NCBI GenBank assembly: GCA_009823395.1
Contig: CM020505.1
Coordinates: 51,629-115,628 of the forward strand
DNA: 64,000 nucleotides
From: Thamnaconus septentrionalis
Lineage: Eukaryota; Chordata; Actinopteri; Tetraodontiformes; Monacanthidae
Direction of reading: 5' to 3'
The notes below the pieces were generated by a model. The model worked only from the letters and a program-made list of their open reading frames with translations, made no database searches and was not told the origin of the DNA. The stretch's first letter is position 1. The number at the start of each line of letters is the position of its first letter. This document shows, in pieces, positions 10,481 to 23,154 of the stretch. Position numbers and translations under genes: made by a program.

Positions 10481-13400
10481 GAGAATAAACTCAAGAAATG
10501 GAATTTAAAGTTTACCTTAAGACATGGAGGTAAATGCAACCAACAGGGTGGCCAGGGGACAGCTTGATCGAGAGGGTGCCGTCCACTGCAACGACAACAA
10601 TCGCCTCAGGCAGGGACCCCCTGGTGCGAGTGGGGGACCGGGCAGCAGGGCTGGAGCCCTGGGTGAGGGGCTGGAGCCACGGGGTGGCATGGAGGAAAGG
10701 CTGGTGAGGGCTTGGTGAGGGCTTGTAGTTCTGGAGCATAATCCCAGTCACAAAATGGATCATCCTCAAGAAATGGAACTTAAAGTTTACCTTAAGACCT
10801 GGGAGGTGAATGCAACCAACAGGGTGGCCAGGGGACAGCTTGTCCGATGTGGGCGGCACCCTGCAATGACAACCTGGGCCTCAGGCTGGGCCCCCCTGGT
10901 GTAAGTGGGGGACCGGGCTGGGAGCTGGAGCCCCGGGTGGCCTGGAGACAAAGGCTGGTGAGGGCTTGTAGTTCTGGAGCAACATTAAGTCAGCCAAGAT
11001 CATCCCAGGAAAATATGGAGAATAAACTCAAGAAATGGAATTTAAAGTTTACCTTAAGACATGGGAGGTGAATGCAACCAACAGGGTGGCCTGGGGACAG
11101 CTTGTCCGATGTGGGGCGGCACCACTGCAATGACAACCTGGGCCTCAGGCTGGGCCCCCCTGGTGCGAGTGGGGGACCGGGCAGCAGGGCTGGAGCCCTG
11201 GGTGAGGGGCTGGAGCCACGGTGTGGCATGGAGTCAAAGGCTGGTGAGGGCTTGTAGTTCTGGAGCAACATTAAGTCAGCCAAAGATCATCCCAGGGACA
11301 ATATGGAGAATAAACTCAAGAAATGGAATTTAAAGTTTACCTTAAGACATTGGAGGTAATTGCAACCAACAGGCTGGACAGGGGACAGCTTGATCTAGAG
11401 GGCGCCGCCCACTGCAACTACAACCTCCGCCTAAGGCTGGCCCCACCTGGTGCAAGTGGAGAACCGGGCAGCGTAGCTTGAGCCCCGGGGTGGCCTGGAG
11501 TCACAGGATGGTGAGGGCTTGGAGTTCTGGAGCAACATTAAGTCAGCCAAAGATCATCCAAGGGAAATGGAACTTAAAGTTTACCTTAAGACCTGGGAGG
11601 TGAATGCAACCAACAGGGTGGCCTGGGGACAGCTTGTCCGATGTGGGGCGGCACCCTGCAATGACAACCTGGGCCTCAGGCTGGGCCCCCCTGGTGTAAG
11701 TGGGGAACCGGGCTGCGGAGCTGGAGCCACGGGGTGGCATGGAGTCAAAGGCTGGTGAGGGCTTGTAGTTCTGGAGCAACATTAAGTCAGACAAAGATCA
11801 TCCCAGGGACAAAATGGAGAATAAATTCAAGAAATGGAATTTAAAGTTTACCTTAAGACCTGAGAGGTGAATGCAACCAACAGGGTGGCCTGGGGACAGC
11901 TTGTCCGAAGTGGGCCGGCACAAAGCAATGACAACCTGGGCCTCAGGCTGGGCCCCACCTGGTGCGAGTGGGGGACCGGGCAGCAGGTCTGGAGCCCCGG
12001 GGTGGCCTGGAGACAAAGGTTGGTGAGGGCTTGTAGTTCTGGATGAAGATTAAGTCAGCCGAAAATCATCCAAGGGAAATGGAACTTAAAGTTTACCTTA
12101 AGACCTGGGAGGTGAATGCAACCAACAGGGTGGCCTGGGGACAGCTTGTCCGATGTGGGGCGGCACAAAGCAATGACAACCAGGGCCTCAGGCTGGGCCC
12201 CCCTGGTGTAAGTGGGGGACCGGGCTGCGGAGCTGGAGCCCCGGGGTGACCTGGAGACAAAGGCTGGTGAGGGCTTGTAGTTCTGGATGAAGATTAAGTC
12301 AGCCGAAGATCATCCCAGGGAAAATATGGAGAATAAACTCAAGAAATGGAACTTAAAGTTTACCTTAAGACATTGGAGGTAATTGCAACCAACAGGGTGG
12401 CCTGCTGACAGCTTGTCCGATGTGGGGCGGCACCCTGCAATGACAACCTGGGCTTCAGGCTAGGCCCCCCTGGTGTAAGTGCGGGACCGGGCTGCGGAGC
12501 TGGAGCCCCGGGGTGGCCTGGAGTCAAAGGCTGGTGAGGGCTTGTAGTTCTGGAGCAACATTAAGTCAGCCAAAGATCATCCCAGGGACAATATGGAGAA
12601 TAAACTCAAGAAATGGAATTTAAAGTTTACCTTAAGACCTGGGAGGTGAATGCAACCAACAGGGTGGCCTGGGGACAGCTTGTCCGATGTGGGGCGGCAC
12701 GCTGCAATGACAGCCTGGGCCTCAGGCTTGGCCCCCCTGGTGTAAATGGGGGACCAGGCTGGAGAGCTGGAGCCCTGGGGTGGCCTGGAGTCACAGGATG
12801 GTGAGGGCTTGGAGTTCTGGAGCAACATTAAGTCAGCCGAAGATCATCCAAGGGAAATGGAACTTAAAGTTTACCTTAAGACCTGGGAGGTGAATGCAAC
12901 CAACAGGGTGGCCTGGGGACAGCTTGTCCGATGTGGGGCGGCACCCTGCAATGACAACCTGGGCCTCAGGCTGGGCCCCCCTGGTGTAAGTGGGGAACCG
13001 GGCTGCGGAGCTGGAGCCACGGGGTGGCCTGGAGTCAAAGGCTGGTGAGGGCTTGTAGTTCTGGAGCAACATTAAGTCAGCCAAAGATCATCCCAGGGAA
13101 AATATGGAGAATAAACTCAAGAAATGGAATTTAAAGTTTACCTTAAGACATGGGAGGTGAATGCAACCAACAGGGTGGCCTGGGGACAGCTTGATCGATG
13201 TGGGCGCCACCCACTGCAATGACAACCTGGGCCTCAGGCTGGGCCCCCCTGGTGTAAGTGGGGGACCGGGCAGCAGGGCTGGAGCCCTGGGTGAGGCCTG
13301 GAGACATGGAGGCTGGTGAGGGCTTGTAGTTCTGGAGCAACATTAAGTCAGCCAAAGATCATCCCAGGATATGGAGAATAAACTCAAGAAATGGAACTTA

Positions 13401-16400
13401 AAGTTTACCTTAAGACATGGGAGGTGAATGCAACCAACAGGGTGGCCTGGGGACAGCTTGTCCGATGTGGGGGGCACAAAGCAATGACAACCTGGGCCTC
13501 AGGCTGGGCCCCCTGGTGTAAGTGGGGGACCGGGCTGGGGAGCTGGAGCCCCGGGGTGGCCTGGAGACAAAGGCTGGTGAGGGCTTGTAGTTCTGGAGCA
13601 ACATTAAGTCAGCCAAAGATCATCCCAGGGACAATATGGAGAATAAACTCAAGAAATGGAATTTAAAGTTTACCTTAAGACATGGGAGGTAAATACAACC
13701 AACAGGGTGGCCAGGGGACAGCTTGATCGAGAGGGTGCCGGCACACTGCAATGACAACAATCGCCTCAGGCAGGGACCCCTGGTGCGAGTGGGGGACCGG
13801 GCAGCAGGGCTGGAGCCCTGGGTGAGGGTCTGGAGCCACGGTGTGGCATGGAGTCAAAGGCTGGTGAGGGCTTGTAGTTCTGGAGCAACATTAAGTAGGC
13901 CAAAGATCATCCCAGGGACAATATGGAGAATAAACTCAAGAAATGGAATTTAAAGTTTACCTTAAGACATTGGAGGTAATTGCAACCAACAGGCTGGACA
14001 GGGGACAGCTTGATCGAGATGGCGCCGCCACACTGCAACTACAACCTCCGCCTCAGGCTGGCCCCACCTGGTGTAAGTGGGGGAACCGGGCTGCGGAGCT
14101 GGAGCCCAGGTCGGCCTGGATCACAGGCTGGTGAGGGCTTATAGTTCTGGAGGAAGATTAAGTCAGCCAAGATCATCCCAGGGAAAATATGGAGAATAAA
14201 CTCAAGAAATGGAATTTAAAGTTTACCTTAAGACATGGGAAGTAAATGCAACCAACAGGGTGGCCTGGGGACAGCTTGATCGAGAGGGTGCCGTCCACTG
14301 CAACGACAACAATCGCCTCAGGCAGGGACCCCCTGGTGCGAGTGTGGGGACCGGGCAGCAGGGCTGGAGCCCTGGGTGAGGCTGGAGCCACGGTGTGGCA
14401 TGGAGTCAAAGGCTGGTGAGGGCTTGTAGTTCTGGAGCAACATTAAGTCAGCCAAAGATCATCCCAGGACAATATGGAGAATAAACTCAAGAAATGGAAT
14501 TTAAAGTTTACCTTAAGACATGGGGAGGTAAATGCAACCAACAGGCTGGCCAGGGGACAGCTTGATCGAGAGGGCGCCGCCACTGCAACTACAACCTCCG
14601 CCTAAGGCTGGGCCCCCTGGTGCAAGTGGAGGGGCTGGACTGGGCAGCGGAGCTGGAGCCCAGGGGTGGCCTGGAGTCAAAGGCTGGTGAGGGCTTGTAG
14701 TTCTGGAGCAACATTAAGTCAGCCAAAGATCATCCAAGGAAAATGGAACTCAAGAAATGGAATTTACCTTTACCTTACCATGGGAGGTGAATGCAACCAA
14801 CAGGGTGGCCTGGGGACAGCTTGTCCGATGTGGGGCGGCACAAAGCAATGACAACCTGGGCCTCAGGCTGGGCCCCCTGGTGTAAGTGGGGGACCCGGGC
14901 TGCGGAGCTGGAGCCACGGGGTGGCATGGAGTCAAAGGCTGGTGAGGGCTTGTAGTTCTGGAGCAACATTAAGTCAGCCAAAGATCATCCCAGGGACAAT
15001 ATGGAGAATAAACTCAAGAAATGGAATTTAAAGTTTACCTTAAGACCTGGGAGGTAAATGCAACCAACAGGGTGGCCTGGGGACAGCTTGTCCGATGTGG
15101 GCCGGCACACTGCAATGACAACCTGGGCCTCAGGCTGGCCCCCCTGGTGTAAGTGGGGGACTGGGCTGCGGAGCTGGAGCCCGGGTGGCCTGGAGTCACA
15201 GGCTGGTGAGGGCTTGGGTTCTGGAGGAAGATTAAGTCAGCCGAAGATCATCCCAGGAAAATATGGAGAATAAACTCAAGAAATGGAATTTAAAGTTTAC
15301 CTTAAGACATGGGAAGTGAATGCAACCAACAGGGTGGCCTGGGGACAGCTTGTCCGATGTGGGGTGGCACAAAGCAATGACAACCTGGGCCTCAGGCTGG
15401 GCCCCCTGGTGTAAGTGGGGGACCGGGCTGGGGAGCTGGAGCCCGGGGTGGCCTGGAGTCAAAGGCTGGTGAGGGCTTGTAGTTCTGGAGCAACATTAAG
15501 TCAGCCAAAAGATCATCCCAGGAAAATATGGAGAATAAACTCAAGAAATGGAATTTAGAGTTTACCTTAAGACATGGGAGACAATGCAACCAACAGGGTG
15601 GCAAGGGGACACAGCTTGATCTAAGAGGGTGCCGTCCACTGCAAAAACAACAATCGCCTCAGGCTGGGACCCCCTGGTGCAAGTGGGGGACGAACAGGGC
15701 TGGAGCCCTGGGTGAGGGGCTGGAGCCACGGGGTGGCCTGGAGTCAAAGGCTGGTGAGGGCTTGTAGTTCTGGAGCAACATTAAGTCAGCCAAAGATCAT
15801 CCAAGGGAAATGGAACTTAAAGTTTACCTTAAGACCTGGGAGGTGAATGCAACCAACAGGGTTGCCTGGGGACAGCTTGTCCGATGTGGGGCGACACCCT
15901 GCAATGACAACCTGGGCCTCAGGCTGGGCCCCCCTGGTGTAAGTGGGGGACCGGGCTGCGAGCTGGAGAACCCGGGGTGGCCTGGAGACAGAGGCTGGTG
16001 AGGGCTTGTAGTTCTGGAGGAAGATTAAGTAAGCCAAAGAACAGCCCAGGGACAATATGGAGAATAAACTCAAGAAATGGAATTTTTTAAGTTTACCTTA
16101 AGACATGGGAGGTGAATACAACCAACAGGATGGCCTGGGGACCGCTTGTCCAATGTGGGGCGGCACAAAGCAATGACAACCTGGGCCTCAGGCTGGGCCC
16201 CCCTGGTGTAAGTGGGGGACCGAGCTGGGGAGCTGGAGCCCGGGGTGGCCTGGAGACAAAGGCTGGTGAGGGCTTGTAGTTCTGGATGAAGATTAAGTCA
16301 GCCGAAGATCATCCCAGGGAAAATATGGAGAATAAACTCAAGAAATGGAATTTAAAGTTTACCTTAAGACATGGGAGGTAAATACATCCAACAGGGTGGC

Positions 16401-17419
16401 CAGGGGACAGCTTGATCGAGAGGGTGCCGTCCACTGCAACGACAACAATCGCCTCAGGCAGGGACCCCCTGGTGCGAGTGGGGGACCGGGCAGCAGGGCT
16501 GGAGCCCTGGGTGAGGGTCTGGAGCCACGGTGTGGCATGGAGTCAAAGGCTGGTGAGGGCTTGTACTTCTGGAGCAACATTAAGTAGGCCAAAGATCATC
16601 CCAGGGACAATATGGAGAATAAACTCAAGAAATGGAATTTAAAGTTTACCTTAAGACATTGGAGGTAATTGCAACCAACAGGCTGGACAGGGGACAGCTT
16701 GATCGAGACGGCGCCGCCCACTGCAACTACAACCTCCGCCTAAGGCTGGCCCCACCTGGTGTAAGTGGGGGACCGGGCTGCGGAGCTGGAGCCCCGGGTC
16801 GGCCTCGATCACAGGCTGGTGAGGGCTTATAGTTCTGGAGGAAGATTAAGTCAGCCGAAGATCATCCCAGGGAAAATATGGAGAATAAACTCAAGAAATG
16901 GAATTTAAAGTTTACCTTAAGACATGGGAAGAAAATGCAACCAACGGGGTGGCCTGGGGACAGCTTGTCCGATGTGGGGTGGCACAAAGCAATGACAACC
17001 TGGGCCTCAAGCTGGGCCCCCCTGGTGTAAGTGGGGGACCGGGCTGGGGAGCTGGAGCCCCGGGGTGGCCTGGAGACAAAGGCTGGTGAGAGCTTGTAGT
17101 TCTGGAGCAACATTAAGTCAGCCAAAGATCATCCCAGGGAAAATATGGAGAATAAACTCAAGAAATGGAATTTAAAGTTTACCTTAAGACATGGGAGGTA
17201 AATACATCCAACAGGGTGGCCAGGGGACAGCTTGATCGAGAGGGTGCCGTCCACTGCAACGACAACAATCGCCACAGGCAGGGACCCCCTGGTGCGAGTG
17301 GGGGACCGGGCAGCAGGGCTGGAGCCCTGGGTGAGGGGCTGGAGCCACGGTGTGGCATGGAGTCAAAGGCTGGTGAGGGCTTGTACTTCCGGAGCAACAT
17401 TAAGTAGGCCAAAGATAAT
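10481..17419 (+). repeat. Satellite array, segment 3, mixed A/B/C monomers
   Basis: About 26 monomers of all three types in no fixed order, with several B and C monomers interspersed among A. Local oddities are a scrambled junction at 10720-10760 ('CTGGAGCATAATCCCAGTCA'), and a shortened 3' leader with TTTACCTTTACC near 14765. The piece 11280-11790 resembles 17930-18440, and 11519-12300 resembles the flanks of ERV copy 2. No genes, RNA genes or promoters are seen. Confidence 0.93.
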
Positions 17420-20400
17420 CCCAGGGACAATATGGAGAATAAACTCAAGAAATGGAATTTAAAGTTTACCTTAAGACATTGGAGGTAATTGCAACCAACA
17501 GGCTGGACAGGGGACAGCTTGATCGAGAGGGCGCCGCCCACTGCAACTACAACCTCCGCCTAAGGCTGGCCCCACCTGGTGCAAGTGGAGAACCGGGCAG
17601 CGGAGCTTGAGCCCCGGGGTGGCCTGGAGTCACAGGATGGTGAGGGCTTGGAGTTCTGGAGCAACATTAAGTCAGCCGAAGATCATCCAAGGGAAATGGA
17701 ACTTAAAGTTTACCTTAAGACCTGGGAGGTGAATGCAACCAACAGGGTGGCCTGGGGACAGCTTGTCCGATGTGGGGCGGCACCGTGCAATGACAACCTG
17801 GGCCTCAGGCTGGGCCCCCCTGGTGTAAGTGGGGAACCGGGCTGCGGAGCTGGAGCCACGGGGTGGCATGGAGTCAAAGGCTGGTGAGGGCTTGTAGTTC
17901 TGGAGCAACATTAAGTCAGCCAAAGATCATCCCAGGGACAATATGGAGAATAAACTCAAGAAATGGAATTTAAAGTTTACCTTAAGACATTGGAGGTAAT
18001 TGCAACCAACAGGCTGGACAGGGGACAGCTTGATCTAGAGGGCGCCGCCCACTGCAACTACAACCTCCGCCTAAGGCTGGCCCCACCTGGTGCAAGTGGA
18101 GAACCGGGCAGCGTAGCTTGAGCCCCGGGGTGGCCTGGAGTCACAGGATGGTGAGGGCTTGGAGTTCTGGAGCAACATTAAGTCAGCCAAAGATCATCCA
18201 AGGGAAATGGAACTTAAAGTTTACCTTAAGACCTGGGAGGTGAATGCAACCAACAGGGTGGCCTGGGGACAGCTTGTCCGATGTGGGGCGGCACCCTGCA
18301 ATGACAACCCGGGCCTCAGGCTGGGCCCCCCTGGTGTAAGTGGGGAACCGGGCTGCGGAGCTGGAGCCACGGGGTGGCATGGAGTCAAAGGCTGGTGAGG
18401 GCTTGGAGTTCTGGAGCAACATTAAGTCAGCCAAAGATCATCCCAGGGTCAATATGGAGAATATACTCAAGAAATGGAATTTAAAGTTTACTTTAAGACA
18501 TGGGAGGTAAATACAACCAACAGGGTGGCCAAGGGACAGCTTGATCGAGAGGGCGCCGCCCACTGCAACTACAACCTCCGCCTAAGGCTGGCCCCACCTG
18601 GTGCAAGTGGAGAACCGGGCAGCGGAGCTTGAGCCCCGGGGTGGCCTGGAGTCACAGGATGGTGAGGGCTTGGAGCTCTGGAGCAACATTAAGTCAGCTG
18701 AAGATCATCCAAGGGAAATGGAACTTAAAGTGTACCTTAAGACCTGGGAGGTGAATGCAACCAACAGGGTGGCCTGGGGACAGCTTGTCCGATGTGGGGC
18801 GGCACCCTGCAATGACAACCTGGACCTCAGGCTGGGCCCCCCTGGTGTAAGTGGGGGACCGGGTTGCGGAGCTCGAGCCCCGGGTCGGCCTGGATCACAG
18901 GCTGGTGAGGGCTTGTAGTTCTGGAGCAACATTAAGTCAGCCGAAGATCATCCCAGGGACAATATGGAGAATAAACTCAAGAAATGGAATTTAAAGTTTA
19001 CCTTAAGACATGGGAAGAAAATGCAACCAACAGGGTGGCCAGGGGACAGCTTGTTCGAGAGGGTGCCGTCCACTGCAACGACAACAATCGCCTCAGGCAG
19101 GGACCCCCTGGTGCGAGTGGGGGACCAGGCAGCAGGGCTGGAGCCCTGGGTGAGGGGCTGGAGCCACGGGGTGGCATGGAGTCAAAGGCTGGTGAGGGCT
19201 TGTAGTTCTGGAGCAACATTAAGTCAGCCAAAGATCATCCAAGGGAAATGGAACTTAAAGTTTACCTTAAGACCTGGGAGGTGAATGCAACCAACAGGGT
19301 TGCCTGGGGACAGCTTGTCCGATGTGGGGCGGCACAAAGCAATGACAACCTGGGCCTCAGGCTGGGCCCCCCTGGTGTAAGTGGGGAACCGGGCTGCGGA
19401 GCTGGAGCCACGGGGTGGCATGGAGTCACAGGATGGTGAGGGCTTGGAGTTCTGGAGCAACATTAAGTCAGCCGAAGATCATCCCAGGGACAATATGGAG
19501 AATAAACTCAAGAAATGGAATTTAAAGTTTACCTTAAGACATTGGAGGTAATTGCAACCAACAGGCTGGACAGGGGACAGCTTGATCTAGAGGGCGCCGC
19601 TCACTGCAACTACAACCTCCGCCAAAGGCTGGCCCCACCTGGTGCAAGTGGAGAACCGGGCAGCGGAGCTTGAGCCCCGGGGTGGCCTGGAGTCACAGGA
19701 TGGTGAGGGCTTGGAGTTCTGGAGCAACATTAAGTCAGCCGAAGATCATCCAAGGGAAATGGAACTTAAAGTTTACCTTAAGACCTGGGAGGTGAATGCA
19801 ACCAACAGGGTGGCCTGGGGACAGCTTGTCCGATGTGGGGCGGCACCCTGCAATGACAACCTGGGCCTCAGGCTGGGCCCCCCTGGTGTAAGTGGGGAAC
19901 CGGGCTGCAGAGCTGGAGCCACGGGGTGGCATGGAGTCAAAGGCTGGTGAGGGCTTGTAGTTCTGGAGCAACATTAAGTCAGCCAAAGATCATCCCAGGG
20001 ACAATATGGAGAATAAACTCAAGAAATGGAATTTAAAGTTTACCTTAAGACATTGGAGGTAATTGCAACCAACAGGCTGGACAGGGGACAGTATGATCTA
20101 GAGGGCGCCGCCCACTGCAACTACAACCTCCGCCTAAGGCTGGCCCCACCTGGTGCAAGTGGAGAACCGGGCAGCGGAGCTTGAGCCCCGGGGTGGCCTG
20201 GAGTCACAGGATGGTGAGGGCTTGGAGTTCTGGAGCAACATTAAGTCAGCCAAAGATCATCCAAGGGAAATGGAACTTAGAGTTTACCTTAAGACCTGGG
20301 AGGTGAATGCAACCAACAGGGTGGCCTGGGGACAGCTTGTCTGATGAGGGGCGGCACCCTGCAATGACAACCTGGCCTCAGGCTGGGCCCCCCTGGTGTA

Positions 20401-20594
20401 AGTGGGGAACCGGGCTGCGGAGCTGGAGCCACGGGGTGGCATGGAGTCAAAGGCTGGTGAGGGCTTGTAGTTCTGGAGCAACATTAAGTCAGACAAAGAT
20501 CATCCCAGGGACAATATGGAGAATAAACTCAAGAAATGAAATTTAAAGTTTACCTTAAGACCTGAGAGGTGAATGCAACCAACAGGGTGGCCTG
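17420..20594 (+). repeat. Satellite array, segment 4, 511-bp C+A dimer higher-order repeat
   Basis: A type C monomer (268 bp, 'ACATTGGAGGTAATTGCAAC' leader) alternates with a short type A monomer (243 bp). The marker 'GGAGTTCTGGAGCAAC' recurs at about 17649, 18160, 18671, 19448, 19711 and 20224, and most intervals are 511-513 bp. One B monomer interrupts at about 18950-19220. The segment ends at the CCTG target site of ERV copy 2. Confidence 0.88.
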
Positions 20595-20977
20595 CAGGTC
20601 ACACCGAAGGAAGGATGGACCATTTGGCTCACGGCCAAATAAGGACCTGCTTCCTGATTCACAAACAATGACAGTAACACCCAGCAACCGAAGGTTGAAG
20701 AATGGACAACCAATCAGAGGGACGACACTGGAGAAGACATTCAGATCAGGAGTCAGATTGTTTGGGTTTGCATTTAAGGACTTTCTTGGGAGAAAGGAGT
20801 CAGTCTGACTCGGCGACGGCCAGGACTCGACTCCAGAGATCTCTTCATCAGATCTCTGTAACAAATGTCTTGTTCTTCTTTGCACTAAAACTTGTTCAGA
20901 TTCTATTTGTCTCTTTTCCTCATTAAACGAACACGCGGTTTGGTAGCATGATATTAGGTAAAGGAACCAAACCAACA
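20595..20977 (+). repeat. Truncated 5' LTR of ERV copy 2
   Basis: 383 bp matching 25217-25600 with about four small differences. It begins 'CAGGTCACACCG' immediately after CCTG, whereas a full LTR would begin TGTTGTAATC. The first 357 bp (equivalent of 24860-25216) are missing, probably including much of U3. Confidence 0.9.
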
Positions 20978-20980
20978 ATT

Positions 20981-20998
20981 TGGTGACCCCGACGTGAT
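20981..20998 (+). promoter_or_regulatory. Primer binding site (tRNA-Trp), ERV copy 2
   Basis: TGGTGACCCCGACGTGAT starts three bases after the LTR end at 20977. It is identical to the site of copy 1 and complementary to the 3' end of tRNA-Trp. Confidence 0.85.
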
Positions 20999-21212
20999 GC
21001 GGGAGGACAAAGGAATGTGAGATTGAACACCACAACGGTCACTTTTGAGGACAACTGATGACAACAGGGCCCAACAAAAAAGGTAAAGCAGATGCCTGTT
21101 GAGATCGAAGTTCTGCATATTGGACATTCTAAAGTTTGGTTGTCAGTGTTCTGTGAAGTGTCCTAGATAGAAGAGCAAGATACTTGGAATTATCTTTTAC
21201 CATTTTTATTTT
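20999..21212 (+). other. Leader region of ERV copy 2
   Basis: Non-coding stretch between the primer site and the minisatellite, conserved with copy 1. No gag start is recognised. Confidence 0.5.
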
Positions 21213-22321
21213 TATTTTTGTTTTAAATATGACGAGGTAATGCTCGGAAAGTAGGACGTACGGTCTGAATGTTTTATTTTTGTTTTAAATATGACGAGGT
21301 AATGCTCGGAAAGTAGGACGTACGGTCTGAAGTTTTTATTTTTGTTTTAAATATGACGAGGTAATGCTCGGAAAGCAGGACGTACGATCTGAAGTTTTTA
21401 TTTTTTGTTTTAAATATGACGAGGTAATGCTCGGAAAGTAGGACGTACGGTCTGAATTTTTATTTTTGTTTTAAATATGACGAGGTAATGCTCGGAAAGT
21501 AGGACGTACGATCTGAAGTTTTTATTTTTTGTTTTAAATATGACGAGGTAATGCTCGGAAAGTAGGACGTACGGTCTGAATTTTTATTTTTGTTTTAAAT
21601 ATGACGAGGTAATGCTCGGAAAGTAGGACGACGGTCTGAATTTTTATTTTGTTTTAAATATGACGAGGTAATGCTCGGAAAGTAGGACGACGATCTGAAG
21701 TTTTTATTTTTGTTTTAAATATGACGAGGTAATGCTCGGAAAGTAGGACGTATGATCTGAAGTTTTGAATTTTGTTTTAAATATGACGAGGTAATGCTCG
21801 GAAAGTAGGACGTCTGGTCTGAATTTTTATTTTGTTTTAAATATGACGAGGTAATGCTCGGAAAGTAGGACGTATGATCTGAAGTTTTGAATTTTGTTTT
21901 AAATATGACGAGGTAATGCTCGGAAAGTAGGACGTACGGTCTGAATTTTTATTTTTGTTTTAAATATGACGAGGTAATGCTCGGAAAGTAGGACGTACGA
22001 TCTGAAGTTTTGAATTTTGTTTTAAATATGACGAGGTAATGCTCGGAAAGTAGGACGTACGGTCTGAATTTTTATTTTGTTTTAAATATGACGAGGTAAT
22101 GCCTCGGAAAGTAGGACGACGATCTGAAGTTTTATTTTTGTTTTAAATATGACGAGGTAATGCTCGGAAAGTAGGACGCACAGTCTGAATGTTTTATTTT
22201 TGTTTTAAATATGACGAGGTAATGCTCGGAAAGTAGGACGACGATCTGAAGTTTTGAATTTTGTTTTAAATATGACGAGGTAATGCTCGGAAAGTAGGAC
22301 GACGATCTGAAATTTTATTTT
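21213..22321 (+). repeat. 61-bp minisatellite, 18 copies, ERV copy 2
   Basis: Eighteen copies counted from the 'GCTCGGAAAGTAGGACG' motif at close to 60-bp spacing. Each contains 'TTTTAAATATGACGAGG'. Units alternate between 'ACGGTCTGAA' and 'ACGATCTGAAG' endings in places, a hint of a two-unit higher-order pattern. Units here are more uniform than in copy 1. Confidence 0.95.
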
Positions 22322-22505
22322 GTTCTTTTTCAAGAAGGGCGTTTGCATGCCAGAATTTTGTTTTTGTGAATTTTATTTTGTTCTTTTCAAGAAGGGCGCT
22401 TGGCGCCAGAATTTTGTTTTTGTGAATTTTATTTTGTTCTTTTCAAGAAGGACGCTTATGCCAGAATTTTGTTTTTGTGAATTTTATTTTGTTATTTTAC
22501 AAGAA
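22322..22505 (+). repeat. Tandem array of about 57 bp, second type, ERV copy 2
   Basis: About four units with 'TTTTCAAGAAGG' followed by 'CCAGAATTTTGTTTTTGTGA'. Same family as 3655-3904. Confidence 0.85.
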
Positions 22506-22514
22506 AGGACGTCA

Positions 22515-22965
22515 AGGCCATTTTGTTTTGACACTTAGGGTCAAACTGCAACAGAATATGTTTAGTTTTGAGAAGATTAATGAATGTGGTGATGTGGAGA
22601 TCAGAAAGATATGGTGGTGGATTGGCTTGAAGGTGAGCGAAAGAATTTTGTATTGGATACAGTAGGTGATGGAGACAGTGGAGCTGCTGCAGGATGGGTG
22701 TAATGTGCTGAGTGGATGGAGTCCTCGTAATGACACGAGCTGCAGATTGTAGTTTTTGGATGGATTTTTGAGAGAGTCCAAACAGAAGAGAGTTGCAGTA
22801 GTCGAGTCAGGAAGTGACAAGACTGTGGACCAGAATGGCAGCTGTGTGAGGAATAAGAGAAGGACACAGGAGGTTGATGTTGTGTAAGTAAGCTGACTGG
22901 GTTATGTTGTTGAAATGGGATGAGTAAGAAGGTGTGCTGTTGAGGCACATTAACAGAGAGAGCAT
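22515..22965 (-). mobile_element. LINE fragment (L2/CR1-like RT C-terminus) nested in ERV copy 2
   Basis: On the minus strand, antisense to the ERV, are the same frame-broken motifs as at 3220-3650: a leucine-rich stretch with TRLLQLSSV-type sequence, then ITYCIQYKILSLTFKPIHHH. This resembles the L2/CR1 pattern before the LINE 3' end. The boundary on the right blends into AT-rich ERV internal sequence. Confidence 0.6.
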
Positions 22966-23154
22966 TGGTGAATGCTCTATAGTTAGAAAAGATTTTTAAA
23001 AAAAGCAAAGTATTTTAATAATAGGTTCTGATGAGACGTCATAAAACATAGTATTAGATACGGGTTGGACATCTTATAGTAAATAAATAAATAAATAAAA
23101 TAGAATCATTAAATAATAAAATAAGATATGTATGTGTCTGGATTATAATACTGT

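Noticed and set aside
5602..20594. CENP-B box in the monomers
   Set aside because: No match to the TTCG....A..CGGG core was found by eye; the nearest TTCGAGAGGGCG fails at the required A and CGGG positions.
21213..22321. CRISPR-like array (regular units of about 60 bp)
   Set aside because: The whole unit repeats, with no unique spacers, inside an LTR element of a eukaryote. It is a minisatellite.
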